From assembly GCF_011059145.1 (NCBI RefSeq), contig NZ_JAALLT010000003.1:186001-250000 (forward strand): 64,000 nucleotides of DNA. The letters are read 5' to 3'. Under the pieces are notes generated by a model, which had not been told where the DNA came from, searched no databases, and saw only the letters and a program-made list of their open reading frames with translations. The position numbers and the translations under genes are program-made. Below are positions 7,430-17,922 of the stretch, piece after piece. Source of the stretch: Halalkalibaculum roseum (GTDB lineage: Bacteria; Bacteroidota; Rhodothermia; Balneolales; Balneolaceae). The first letter of the stretch is position 1. Each line of letters starts with the position of its first letter.

Positions 7430-9028
7430 ATGAAAAGATTTGTCGAATTTGTTTGGAATACCAAGTGGGCGTTAAGCCTTTCCGCCGGTATATTGCTCGG
7501 CCTCAGCTGGCCTCCTTTTCCCTTTCCTTTCCTGGTTTTTCCGGCCTTCTTTTTGCTTTTTCGTTTGATCGACATCTGTGATACAGCTCGTGAAGCAGCC
7601 TATTGGGCCTATCCCGGACTTATAGTCTGGAATATCATTACTACCTACTGGATGGTTATGGCTACCGTAGCAGGCGGTATAGCCGCAATTTTAGCCAACT
7701 CCGCCGTTATGACCGTCCCTATCATGCTTATGTATCTATTTCAGAAAAAACTGCATAGTCACTGGCTGATAGCAATTACCCAGACAGCCACCTGGATCAA
7801 TTATGAATACCTGCATCACTTATGGGACCTCGCCTGGCCGTGGCTCGCTCTTGGCAATGCATGGGCCAACGTACCTTCCCTGGTACAGTATATATCCGCT
7901 ACCGGATACCTTGGCATTTCACTCTGGATTGTACTCGTAACTGCTTTAGCTTACCAGGCTACAAAAACTCAAAGCAGAAAACCGGTTTATGCCTCCGTTG
8001 TCGTTCTCCTCATATTTCCGCTTATATCGCTAGTACAGTTCAGTTCCCTCAACGTTGAAACGGACGGGTCACTGGAAACGGTAGTTGCACAACCTAATTA
8101 TGATACCGCAACCTATCCCGATTTCGGGGGATATAGCGATGCCTATGAAGCATTGGATGTAGTTCTTGAAATTTCCGATTCCGTTCGCACCGACTCCACC
8201 GAACTGGTCGTCTGGCCGGAAAGCGGCATACGTACCCAAATTTATTCAGCTAGAGTTAACGACCGGGCAGCCAATGAGATCAAGCAACTCCTAAAAGAGA
8301 AGGCTGCTGAATGGGATCTGACGCTCCTTAGCGGAGTGGTTTACTATGAATTTTTCGATTTGGATAATGCACCATCACTCTCTCGTGGCACCGGCAGCAA
8401 TCCCTATCTCTATTACAACGCAGCTTTAGGTTTTTACCCGGACAGCACCATAGAGGTTTATCGAAAACACAACCTGGTGCCTGTGGTTGAGCGTATTCCT
8501 TTCATCCATTTTCTGGATGCTATCGATGTATTCGACTGGGTTTCATTTGCAGATATTCAGGCTTTCGGTAAAGGCTACGAACCCACATCATTCAAAGCTG
8601 ATGGAGTAAAGACTCAGGCACTGATCTGCTACGACTCCGTATTTCCAAGCTGGGTTCGCCGCTTTGTTCAGGATGGTGCCGGATTCATTACGATCATAAC
8701 CAATGACGGATGGTGGGGTAATACCAGCGGACACGAGCAACATTTCTCTTATGCCCGGCTCCGGGCAATAGAATTTCGTAGATGGGTAGTTCGCAGCGCC
8801 AATAATGGTATTTCTGGAATCATTGATCCTTCAGGTTCCATCAAGGTAGAAACCAAGTACTGGACCAAAACCGCCTTTCGATATGATGTCCCGATTATCT
8901 ATGAACAAACCCTCTACTCACGGTTCGGGGATTGGCTCCCCTATTCCATGATAGTCATTACGGGCTGGGGTATTTTGCTTCTTCTTTTCCGGAAATTCAG
9001 ACCTGAAAAGGCAATCAGTTCGACCTAA
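7430..9028 (+). CDS. lnt: Apolipoprotein N-acyltransferase Lnt
   Basis: A 532-residue inner-membrane enzyme that adds the third acyl chain to lipoproteins. The N-terminal half has six or so membrane helices; the nitrilase-fold periplasmic domain spans about 215-500 and a last helix follows (510-525). The catalytic triad is present: E264 in VWPESG, K346 in RKHNLVPVVERIPF and C400 in ALICYDSVFP. The window encodes several lipoprotein clients (GH97, DUF2268 protein, T9SS plug, LptC). Its 3' end overlaps the convergent sprA by 14 bases. Confidence 0.96.
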   Translation: MKRFVEFVWNTKWALSLSAGILLGLSWPPFPFPFLVFPAFFLLFRLIDICDTAREAAYWAYPGLIVWNIITTYWMVMATVAGGIAAILANSAVMTVPIMLMYLFQKKLHSHWLIAITQTATWINYEYLHHLWDLAWPWLALGNAWANVPSLVQYISATGYLGISLWIVLVTALAYQATKTQSRKPVYASVVVLLIFPLISLVQFSSLNVETDGSLETVVAQPNYDTATYPDFGGYSDAYEALDVVLEISDSVRTDSTELVVWPESGIRTQIYSARVNDRAANEIKQLLKEKAAEWDLTLLSGVVYYEFFDLDNAPSLSRGTGSNPYLYYNAALGFYPDSTIEVYRKHNLVPVVERIPFIHFLDAIDVFDWVSFADIQAFGKGYEPTSFKADGVKTQALICYDSVFPSWVRRFVQDGAGFITIITNDGWWGNTSGHEQHFSYARLRAIEFRRWVVRSANNGISGIIDPSGSIKVETKYWTKTAFRYDVPIIYEQTLYSRFGDWLPYSMIVITGWGILLLLFRKFRPEKAISST

Positions 9029-12000
9029 TTGAGACGATAATATTGAATAATAGATCGTGATCTATCCTTGGGAATACCAAGGATGACTGCGGGATAATCT
9101 GGCGATAAGTGTATTCAAAATTCGCCTTGATGGTTTGTGAAAATTGATAACCGATAATAGCAGACCCGTTGATGCGTGACTGTCCCTCCGTAAAGCTCTC
9201 CGTAAAATCATAGGCATTTACGTCTCTATTAATATTCTGCGGACCCTCCTGCAGGGCATTGTCCAGATCGGAATCGAGAATGAATTTCTGTTCGGTATCT
9301 TCAATGTAGGAGGCATTAAGAGTGAAATCCACGGCATTATCAAGTCGCGGGAAAAAGGGTAGCTTGAAATTTCTGATGGTATAACTGAAGCTGAACTGCA
9401 GCCCACGTGACAAACGCTCAGTAATTGTGGAGTTAGAAAGCGCCAGACTGGTGACTTTGCTGACTTCATACTGAAGGTTAGTGCGCAGATTCGACTGCCA
9501 TGTGATATTAAGACCAATCAGCGGCACAAAGCGCTTCTCAACATTGATGGCATTGGGTTCATAGGGAGAGCGGTTGTTGGCCACGGTATATACTCCCAGG
9601 TTGAAAGGCTGTAGCGGACTCGTATCCGCATTAAAGGTCCATCCCAGACGGTATCTCCCACTATAGGCATGGTTGATGGTAGCCCGGGCCATAAAATTGC
9701 CGAAATAGGGAATAAAACGCTCCAGACCGGTCCACGTCACTTTCCAGCCCGGCAACGGAAAAGGGGTGAAGTTTCTACTGCCTATACCGGTAGTTGAAAC
9801 TCCCAGGTAAGCTTGCCTGAAATCTTCCTCCAGAGAACGCTTGCCGAGCACGGTCTCACCATCCCTATTACCCAAAGCATCCGTCAGGCTGTCGTTGGCT
9901 GTATTGATATCATCAAAAGCGGTTTGCAGCTGTTTTCTAAAAAGTTCTCCGTAGCCTTTACCAAATGCCCACACGCTGGAGCTAATATTTCCGCTCTGGG
10001 TGCGAACCGTTGAAACTGACTCTGAAGGATCAATGGTTATGGATCTGGTTTTGGTCACATCCCACTGGGTGTTGAAAGTAAGGTCTATGGTAAAATTCCG
10101 GAATGGCTGGAACCTGGAAGTGGCCGTTAGATCATCCGAGAAACGTTTATTGGAAGGCAGCTGAATATTTGAATTTAAATCCGGATTGTCAATCAGCTGG
10201 GTGAATCCGATTTCATCTGTAAAACCGGTCCTATACGAGAATGGTGGAGAGTAATCATTTTCGGAATCCCTGAACATATAGTAGAGCTGTGAACCGCCGG
10301 CATACCCGCTTTGAAGAGAATTTTTTGAAATATTAAATGAAAAATCCAGTGACTGTATACTCAACAGTGCCATCAGACCTTTTCGAAACAGCCGGCCTAT
10401 ACTTTGTCCGGAAGAGCCGTTCGCAGTGTCAGCAACTGACCCATTTCGACTCCGTCGGCGTTCATCTGTGAGCCTGCTATACCAGTCCATACGATTAAAC
10501 AGGTCACTGAAGTCAAAATCCAGTGACTGATTTAAACTCAGATTATTTGATATTGTGGCCCCAAGATTGGAACCCGCAGGACTGTTTCGCCACTGGTAAC
10601 CGCCCCCGTAATTGGCCGAATAGCTGATCCAGCTGATAGGATCAATAGTGTTGAGCCTGGGCTGCCAGCCGGCAGTATAGGCTTCTTCATAATTGCTTCT
10701 CCTCGATTTGAGCGTGTCTGTGATCAGTTTATCGAAAACCTCAAATGTGGGGATGACCCTGAATTGGGTGCTATCTATAGTTCCCGGTTGACCGATCTGT
10801 TCTATACCGGCGCGTGAGAGATCAAAAACAGTTCTTGTCTGAAATGTTGTTTTGATAGAAGGTGTCAGGTTATAGCCCAACCCAAAATTTGTGTTGTAGT
10901 TGAAGGTATGGGACTGTTGCAGGGAAGCCAGATTCTGTCCTTCCAGGGTTCTTCTACGTCTTTCGTCGTAATCCCTATTTACTCCAAACGAGGCATTAAT
11001 GGAAGCCGGTGTGTAACCCAGTTTAAGTCCGGAAAGTATATCCAAGAGTGGCACTTCCCCAAGAAAGCCGAAAGGTCTAAACAGCAGGGTATTCTGAAAG
11101 TTTACGTTGTAGCGCAGCGACCCGCTGTAGTTCCAATTATCCTGGAACACGTACTCCGGACTGCGCCGATCGGTGGTGTTATAAACGAAATTCAGGGTGG
11201 TTTTGTCGAGGGTGTACTGCAGGAAATTGGACTCAGAAAGTCTTTTTGAAACATTGGAGACGTTGATGGAGTAACTCTCAAGGTAAGTTTGACTTTCCCT
11301 GATGCGCTGATCAATAATAGTCTGCTTCTGCTCATCATTGATATCATTTCGAGCCTGAACGGCATCCTCAAATTCAGTAAGTCTCACGTCACCCTGATTA
11401 GGAAGGTACCTCGGAGTGGAGGTGGAACTGCGGGTAGAGAGGGAAACCGGAAAATTCCATCCATAGCGATCGGGCAGAAATTTATGAAGGTTCACAGTAG
11501 TATTGATATCGTAGCCAAAAATATCGGAAACCCTGCGCTGCCCAAGCCTTGAATTCAACGCACCGAACCCGTCGGTCTCCTGGGTTACATTTGCATTGAT
11601 GGAGGCAAAATCGGCAAGCTGCAATTCTGCCTTTGCATTGGCTGCCCAACCGTTCTTATTGTCAAATCCCGAAACACGCAATTCATTAAGCCAGAACTGT
11701 GCCTCAAGTGATTGTACGCCCTGTTGCGGATTTGCAGGATCATAGGGATTACGTATTCCCATACCAATCTCACCGATGCGATCCAGCGAAGGATTTCCCT
11801 TAATAGCAACCACTGCACCCGGTGGCGCTTCCCGGACGATGTCACTCCGTTCATAGACCGTGCTGGGATCATCCTGCTGCTGATCTCGGAGCTGTTTCAG
11901 CTGGTTGAAAATCCTTAGCAAAATATTGACACTGTTTTCATCATAAAGCCATACCTGTTCAGCTTCTTGCTGTCTTTCTGCTTCGGTAAGTTCATCGAGT

Positions 12001-15000
12001 GGCTGGTTGGAAAAGGGATAGTCCGGATCCGTAGGTGAAATCGGCTGGCGATACTCATAGTAGTTGTTGATAAGGTCGGTACCGAAACGCATAACAAGCT
12101 CGGCTTCTCCCCGGTTTTCAAAGCCTTCGCCATGCACAAACATCCGCACATTGGAGTAATTGATCATATTCAATCCGCCCGGATACACCCGTTTCACCAT
12201 CTTGAGTTCCTGGGAGCCCAGATTCTCCACGTCCAGGATGAGGGACTGTTCGTTGGCAATAGTCTGTCGCTGGCGGCTCCGGTTAGTAGCCCGGATAGCT
12301 CCCTCCGGCTGACGGTAAGGGATTGGCTGCCGGCGGCTGTTCTCCTCGATATTGACCGATGAAATGCTGAAATCAGCCTGTGAGGTCTGTTGCTGATCAA
12401 CGTCATCGGCGTTTCGCCATTGGCTTCCTACCAGTTCAAAGGTGGCAAAACGCATTGTAAAAGGCTTTTCATAACCCGAAAGCCAGACGCGTATATAAGA
12501 AATATTCTGAAAATTTTCGATACTTCCGACTCTGCGAATCCAGTCTTGTAGCGGAATACGTACCTGATACCAGCGATCCTGCTGACGACTACCGGGCACC
12601 TTGTCGACGATAAACGTTCCGGGCTGGCCGACATCCAGCTGATTAAAATCAGCGGGATTCCAGTCTATTTCGTATTGGAAATAAGAATTGTTTTGCTCGA
12701 CAATAGAGGGTGTAATTAGACCTTCGGTATCCGGCTTATTGGTAACAGCCCGTTTGTCGCCGCTACTGTTTGGCGGGGTGTTCCCGTCATGATACCCGTA
12801 AAGGCGGTGGAAACGGTTTTGCAGCGTCAGCTCAGACACCTGTTCTTCCCCGTAATAAATGTAATCATCGTTTGAGGGGTCAGCCTGAATCTCTCGAAAC
12901 GCCTCACTACCGGCCCCATAGGATGCCTGCATAGCATTGATAAAGCTGCTGAACAGGGCCTGCTCATTCCGGCCATCGATGCCATCTGTATTTGGAGCCC
13001 CGTCCAAGCCCACATCTTCCTGCTCCCTCCTGTCGTTGGCAAACTGACCTTCAGGCGGTGGCGGCGGTACAGCTATATAAGAACGACTATCGGTGCCAAG
13101 ATTATCAACCTGAAGGTCTTCCGGACGTCGGGTCAAACCGTCTTCCGTGTTGGTCTTGAAATTGGGCACGATATCTTCCGATACGATACCGATATCAATA
13201 TACATGGTGCCATCGTAATCGGCTAGGTCTTGGGCTGTGGGTTCACGGCCGTTCGGTAATATTGGCTGTACCCAGAATTCCAGAAATTCGATGTTATTTT
13301 GGGTAAGATCTTCCTGCCCGGAAGGTACGGTAGTGACCATACCTCCCCATGTTCTGTCCTGATCGTTCTCAAGCAGGTTGCGGAGGTCCAGGTTGTAATT
13401 GTAGGGCCCCCTGTTTTCCGGATTGTAGTAAACATCCAGGGTGGTAATGAAGTTTTCTTCACTAAGTACATCCCGGTTGGGGAAAACATCCGTAACTCTT
13501 ACAGGTTGGGTCTCCGGGGTCAACTGAACCCCGCCAAGAATTTCGGTAATATTACGTGGAATAGAATACCACGAAAACTGGCTGCGGAGATCCGAACGTG
13601 CGATCTTGTCGCTTAGGGTTACCGAGGGGTTGACCTGGGGGTCGGTACCGAATAAGGTCTGATCAGGAGCGTAGCCCGGCACGGCAGCAGGGGCGGCAGC
13701 CAGATTCCAACGAGATGGATTGGTAAAATTCAGCGTGATATCCACTCCCTCAAAATCATCGATGAAAGATAGCCCGTTCTCTTCATCCTTAAATAATTCA
13801 TTACGGTCGATGGCATCGCTAACGGCATTGGTCTGTGCCACTCCCGGACGAAGCTGTGCAAACTCCCCGCTCATCGAAAAACTGGAGGGTGCATTGGTTT
13901 GCAATAGTGGTACCTTGTCGATGGCCCTGGTAAGCCATGGCAAATCGAAACGGGCATTGGCATCCAGGCCTATTACGGTGTTGTTCACCGGTTCATCCCC
14001 AATGCGAATTTTGTCCTGCAGGGGTTTCTCTTTGAGCTTAAAAAAGGTGCTGCCGAGCCGTATGTTATCGGTAAATTCATACTCAGCCCGCAGGCCGGTA
14101 AAATTCTTTTGCTCTATTTGAGCAAACTGGTTTTTCTCGTACTCTATCTTGATCTCCTGACCTTTTTTAAGGTACTGTTCATCCAAAATAGTGATGCTGC
14201 CTATGGAATAGTCAACCACGTAATCAGTTCCTTCAGTCAGCTCCCGCCCGTTGGCAAAGACTTTTACGGAACCTTCAACCAGTCCGAAGTCCAATGAGTA
14301 GCTTCCTGATGTTGTTCCCTTTGAACTCCCTTCAATAAGGAAAAAGCTATTCTTAGAGAGTTGGTTTGCATTTACCTTCTTCTCGTTGTAGAGCTCATTG
14401 AATGCGATTGCATTGATCTCTGTTGCCGGCAGACCGGTATTCTGCAGTAAATTCTCAATTCTGGAACCAAAAGGCTGCAGGTATGGAAAGATGATCTTAC
14501 CATTTGCAGGATCGAGGGTCCCGGTACTGAAGTCAATACGGTTATCCGGTGAGAGGGCTCCCTGGTTGTCTACGCGGTCTAGTCCTAGATCTTGCAACAA
14601 AATATTGGTACGCTGCGGCAGGGAGCTGCTGGGTACGTTCTCCTGGGTATACTTGATAACCACCTCCAGTCCTTCGGGTGTGAGGTTGGAGGCCCCGACC
14701 GAATAGATATTTTTCATCATTAGGTCCCACGCTTTGTTCGTGGTCGTGGCATTTTGCGGGCGCAACAGTTTGAGATAAATGCGGCTGCCTCCCCCCTGAC
14801 TCACATCACCCACACTTATCGTCTGCCCGGTTTGCGGATCGAGGTATTTAAAAGAGATTGCCAGTGCCTGCCTTGAACCCAGGTTACGCTTCAAGGATAG
14901 ATAGCCCAGGTAACGGTTTACCTCATAATCCACTCCTTCCTGTAACGGGATAAAATACCCTTCCACAAATTCATCGGCATTGACCCCGAAATCGGTGGCA

Positions 15001-16232
15001 GAAGTACCTACTGAGGGATCCCTGAAATTATCAAGTGTTGCATCGGCAAAAGGATCGTTCTGCTCGTTTGGCAGTCCAAAGGTGCCGTTGATTTCGTTGA
15101 CGCCCAGATCGACCAGAGCTATTGCCTGTCGCTCGCCTTCAAATGACTGGGTGGATTCCCGCAATATCCAGACATTGATTTCGGAGAGCTGATAGGCCTG
15201 ACCCAGCTGCTGTGGATTCGACATATTTTGCTCAAACTGCTGGCGGTTGTAAAAATCCAGGAAAAAGTGGCGGTCGTTTTCATAATCTGCGGGCCGAATG
15301 GACAGCTGTTGCTCCTGGGCACCGCCGGTAAGCGTCTCGGTCTGCCCCTCACCCTCCTGTTGGGAAACAACCGAGGTGAGACGCAAAGAGCCAATCTGGG
15401 CAATGGACTTAATTCCGAACAGGGCACTTCCTCCCCTGATCAGAGAGTTGCCGGTCTCCATGGAAACATTACCCATCTCAATACGCTGTAAGATCTCATC
15501 CTCATAGCCTTGATAGACGATACTCAGCCTATTCTGAAAATCAAAAGCTGCTTCCGTGTCCCAGTCGGTCTGGATGGACAGTTTATCACCGATAGTTCCC
15601 TGGATGTTAAGCTTCAGGCTCTGCTCGAAGGTCGGATCAATTTGTGTCTGCTGATCAGGCGGTATCTCCGGATTTTCTGTCTTTTGAATGGATGCTCCCA
15701 GGTTCATATTCGCCGTACCGTTTACACGCAGATTGACCTCCGGTTTACCGAATATTGTGGTAAAGGTAGACTCCCTGCCACCCGGAACATCAAAGCGGAA
15801 GTCCAGCAATCCCCTCCTCTCTTCCCTGGTATCTTCGTATTGGGTGATAAGCATCTCCCAATTCTCCCTCTTGGACTTCTCAAGGCTTCTTTGGGCATAC
15901 TCTTCAAAAGTCATGACATAGGGAAGCGCCATGGGTATATCATTGAGCAACCTTTGGCTTACATAATGCCCCGATGAATCACGATTAACCACTACTCTCT
16001 CTTCATTCAAGGCAACATGAAACAGGCGCGAGCGTTTTCCGGGAAAGGGATATGAAACGAGGTCGGGAGTGTGCATGACCGGCAAAGAATCAGGAAGCGC
16101 TGTAAAATCAATATCAATTGTGGTATCGACTTCAGCCGAAACCTGGGCAAATGCCCGGTCTGTGCCTGTTGCTAAGGCAATCAGGAGCACAAAAAGTAAT
16201 TTATACCATATTTTGATGGCTTTGAGCTGCAC
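9015..16232 (-). CDS. sprA: SprA, outer-membrane translocon of the type IX secretion system
   Basis: A 2405-residue protein, the usual giant size of SprA. It begins with a signal peptide (about 1-29, ending in AFAQ) and has the conserved N-terminal block around SKRENWEMLITQYEDTREER. The barrel continues with many alternating strands and ends in the aromatic outer-membrane pattern LLFNIIVSIRSN. From family knowledge SprA forms a very large beta barrel that passes T9SS cargo to the surface, closed by PorV and a plug protein; a plug-type protein is encoded at 39852 here. It is a single gene, divergent from the LptF/G pair, and its tail overlaps lnt by 14 bases on the other strand. Confidence 0.95.
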   Translation of the reverse strand: MQLKAIKIWYKLLFVLLIALATGTDRAFAQVSAEVDTTIDIDFTALPDSLPVMHTPDLVSYPFPGKRSRLFHVALNEERVVVNRDSSGHYVSQRLLNDIPMALPYVMTFEEYAQRSLEKSKRENWEMLITQYEDTREERRGLLDFRFDVPGGRESTFTTIFGKPEVNLRVNGTANMNLGASIQKTENPEIPPDQQTQIDPTFEQSLKLNIQGTIGDKLSIQTDWDTEAAFDFQNRLSIVYQGYEDEILQRIEMGNVSMETGNSLIRGGSALFGIKSIAQIGSLRLTSVVSQQEGEGQTETLTGGAQEQQLSIRPADYENDRHFFLDFYNRQQFEQNMSNPQQLGQAYQLSEINVWILRESTQSFEGERQAIALVDLGVNEINGTFGLPNEQNDPFADATLDNFRDPSVGTSATDFGVNADEFVEGYFIPLQEGVDYEVNRYLGYLSLKRNLGSRQALAISFKYLDPQTGQTISVGDVSQGGGSRIYLKLLRPQNATTTNKAWDLMMKNIYSVGASNLTPEGLEVVIKYTQENVPSSSLPQRTNILLQDLGLDRVDNQGALSPDNRIDFSTGTLDPANGKIIFPYLQPFGSRIENLLQNTGLPATEINAIAFNELYNEKKVNANQLSKNSFFLIEGSSKGTTSGSYSLDFGLVEGSVKVFANGRELTEGTDYVVDYSIGSITILDEQYLKKGQEIKIEYEKNQFAQIEQKNFTGLRAEYEFTDNIRLGSTFFKLKEKPLQDKIRIGDEPVNNTVIGLDANARFDLPWLTRAIDKVPLLQTNAPSSFSMSGEFAQLRPGVAQTNAVSDAIDRNELFKDEENGLSFIDDFEGVDITLNFTNPSRWNLAAAPAAVPGYAPDQTLFGTDPQVNPSVTLSDKIARSDLRSQFSWYSIPRNITEILGGVQLTPETQPVRVTDVFPNRDVLSEENFITTLDVYYNPENRGPYNYNLDLRNLLENDQDRTWGGMVTTVPSGQEDLTQNNIEFLEFWVQPILPNGREPTAQDLADYDGTMYIDIGIVSEDIVPNFKTNTEDGLTRRPEDLQVDNLGTDSRSYIAVPPPPPEGQFANDRREQEDVGLDGAPNTDGIDGRNEQALFSSFINAMQASYGAGSEAFREIQADPSNDDYIYYGEEQVSELTLQNRFHRLYGYHDGNTPPNSSGDKRAVTNKPDTEGLITPSIVEQNNSYFQYEIDWNPADFNQLDVGQPGTFIVDKVPGSRQQDRWYQVRIPLQDWIRRVGSIENFQNISYIRVWLSGYEKPFTMRFATFELVGSQWRNADDVDQQQTSQADFSISSVNIEENSRRQPIPYRQPEGAIRATNRSRQRQTIANEQSLILDVENLGSQELKMVKRVYPGGLNMINYSNVRMFVHGEGFENRGEAELVMRFGTDLINNYYEYRQPISPTDPDYPFSNQPLDELTEAERQQEAEQVWLYDENSVNILLRIFNQLKQLRDQQQDDPSTVYERSDIVREAPPGAVVAIKGNPSLDRIGEIGMGIRNPYDPANPQQGVQSLEAQFWLNELRVSGFDNKNGWAANAKAELQLADFASINANVTQETDGFGALNSRLGQRRVSDIFGYDINTTVNLHKFLPDRYGWNFPVSLSTRSSTSTPRYLPNQGDVRLTEFEDAVQARNDINDEQKQTIIDQRIRESQTYLESYSINVSNVSKRLSESNFLQYTLDKTTLNFVYNTTDRRSPEYVFQDNWNYSGSLRYNVNFQNTLLFRPFGFLGEVPLLDILSGLKLGYTPASINASFGVNRDYDERRRRTLEGQNLASLQQSHTFNYNTNFGLGYNLTPSIKTTFQTRTVFDLSRAGIEQIGQPGTIDSTQFRVIPTFEVFDKLITDTLKSRRSNYEEAYTAGWQPRLNTIDPISWISYSANYGGGYQWRNSPAGSNLGATISNNLSLNQSLDFDFSDLFNRMDWYSRLTDERRRSRNGSVADTANGSSGQSIGRLFRKGLMALLSIQSLDFSFNISKNSLQSGYAGGSQLYYMFRDSENDYSPPFSYRTGFTDEIGFTQLIDNPDLNSNIQLPSNKRFSDDLTATSRFQPFRNFTIDLTFNTQWDVTKTRSITIDPSESVSTVRTQSGNISSSVWAFGKGYGELFRKQLQTAFDDINTANDSLTDALGNRDGETVLGKRSLEEDFRQAYLGVSTTGIGSRNFTPFPLPGWKVTWTGLERFIPYFGNFMARATINHAYSGRYRLGWTFNADTSPLQPFNLGVYTVANNRSPYEPNAINVEKRFVPLIGLNITWQSNLRTNLQYEVSKVTSLALSNSTITERLSRGLQFSFSYTIRNFKLPFFPRLDNAVDFTLNASYIEDTEQKFILDSDLDNALQEGPQNINRDVNAYDFTESFTEGQSRINGSAIIGYQFSQTIKANFEYTYRQIIPQSSLVFPRIDHDLLFNIIVSIRSN

Positions 16233-16479
16233 GAAACCGTTTTTTAACTAAATTCTTGTCTTTTAACTATATAAAACCAGTCGTAACAGTATTAGATAGG
16301 CAGCTCCTTAACTTTTTGAAATTTAAATATGTTCGTCCTTTGCTGAATAGATTATACTACTAATTCAGAATTCTTGAAAATTACAAACTGAGGACTTGTT
16401 TCCGTTTAAATTGATTTTGCAAAGACGTAGTATAGGCCTAATTTAAAGGTTGTTCAAACCCGAAAATCCAAAGCCGTCA

Positions 16480-17922
16480 ATGCTTAATAAGCTTCAACTC
16501 GACATTCTCAGAAGGCATGTAGGCCCGTTTATCTTCTGTTTTTTTACGGTGATGTTTCTGCTGTTGATGCAGTTTCTGATGCTTTATATCGACAAGCTGG
16601 TCGGCAAGGGCCTGCCTTTTGACATTATTCTGGAATTGATTGTTACCAATCTGGCAGCCATGGTGGTTCTGGCGGCACCAATGGCCGTTTTGGTCGCTTC
16701 CCTGATGGCCTATGGTAAATTTACTGAGCTAAATGAGCTTACTGCATTACGCGCCGCCGGTGTAAATCCCATACACATTATTAATCCGGTACTTGGAGCT
16801 GCCACCATTTTAACCATCAGCCTGGTGCTATTTGGCAATTATGTGCTTCCCGATTCCAACCAGAGGGCACGATCGCTGTTTATCGATATCCGTTTAAAGA
16901 AACCCGGCTTTGATCTTAAAGAAAATGAGTTCTATGAAGGCATCGAAGGCTATACCTTTCTGGTCAAGCGAATAGAGAATGAGGCAGATTCTCTGTATGA
17001 CGTCACGCTTTTCCAGGAATCCACCAGAAATCGGGAAAAAGCCTACATCACGGCCAAACGCGGGACCTTGCAGAGTGAAGACGACGGGCAGACCTTAACC
17101 CTGTTTCTTTTTGACGGTAGCATACTCAGGTACCTCGATCGCGTTCAAAACGGTAAAAGAGTTGATATGTATGAAGAAACTGATTTTGACCGTTACCGTA
17201 TCAGCTTTGATCTTTCTGAACTTGCGTTTTCACGTTCCAATCCCGACAAGCACTCCCGCAGTGACCGTACCATGAATATCAAGTCAATGCTGGCGGTTGT
17301 TGATTCGCTGAATATGGAAATCAATGATCAAAAGGAGAAGTTCGTTGAAAGAAATAATGATATCGCGCTGAATCCGGAAGACTCTCTCTTTTCCCAACAG
17401 CAGCATCTTGCCGGTGAAGACCGCGAGTATTACACTGAAACAGACAGTACAGATCTTCCCTACCAAAGTCATTATGTGGTTTTAAATAATATAAACCGGC
17501 TTTCTGCCCAAAAAAGCATACACCGGTCTGCATTAACTGAAATGCGTAACTATCGCTCTTCACTGGAAAATCTTGAGGTAAACCTGGATTGGAGGATCAG
17601 CCGTATTGCACGGTACCTTGTGGAGGTACATAAAAAGTTCTCCATCCCCATTGCCTGTATCATCTTTGTATTGATCGGAGCACCAATAGGCATGTACACC
17701 AAGAAAGGAAACCTCGGCTATGCTGCACTAATAAGTACCGGATTCCTGACCTTTTATTTCATCTCCATCATACAGGGAGAGAAGCTGGCGGACCGGCTGT
17801 TTGTGAGTCCTGTGACCGGCATGTGGTTTTCAAATGTGATTTTATCGGTCATCGGCATTTACCTGGTGATAAGGCTCTGCACTTCTTTTAAATTTTCAAA
17901 CCTCTGGAGAAAAAGTGCGTAA
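16480..17922 (+). CDS. LptF/LptG family LPS-export permease with large periplasmic insertion
   Basis: An inner-membrane permease of the LPS export ABC complex. The N-terminal MLNKLQLDILRRHVGPFIF and TALRAAGVNP are LptF/LptG signatures. Six membrane helices flank a periplasmic jellyroll. I chose ATG 16480 because it reproduces the family N-terminus; a TTG at 16450 would add ten residues. At 480 aa it is about 120 longer than usual: the extra part (about residues 260-380, around NMEINDQKEKFVERNND) is charged, probably helical, and lies before the last three helices. It overlaps the next permease gene by 8 bases. No lptB is nearby. Confidence 0.9.
   Translation: MLNKLQLDILRRHVGPFIFCFFTVMFLLLMQFLMLYIDKLVGKGLPFDIILELIVTNLAAMVVLAAPMAVLVASLMAYGKFTELNELTALRAAGVNPIHIINPVLGAATILTISLVLFGNYVLPDSNQRARSLFIDIRLKKPGFDLKENEFYEGIEGYTFLVKRIENEADSLYDVTLFQESTRNREKAYITAKRGTLQSEDDGQTLTLFLFDGSILRYLDRVQNGKRVDMYEETDFDRYRISFDLSELAFSRSNPDKHSRSDRTMNIKSMLAVVDSLNMEINDQKEKFVERNNDIALNPEDSLFSQQQHLAGEDREYYTETDSTDLPYQSHYVVLNNINRLSAQKSIHRSALTEMRNYRSSLENLEVNLDWRISRIARYLVEVHKKFSIPIACIIFVLIGAPIGMYTKKGNLGYAALISTGFLTFYFISIIQGEKLADRLFVSPVTGMWFSNVILSVIGIYLVIRLCTSFKFSNLWRKSA

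Noticed and set aside
15510-15977. 155-codon plus-strand ORF within sprA
   Set aside because: Antisense to the conserved N-terminal SprA block; no domain of its own.
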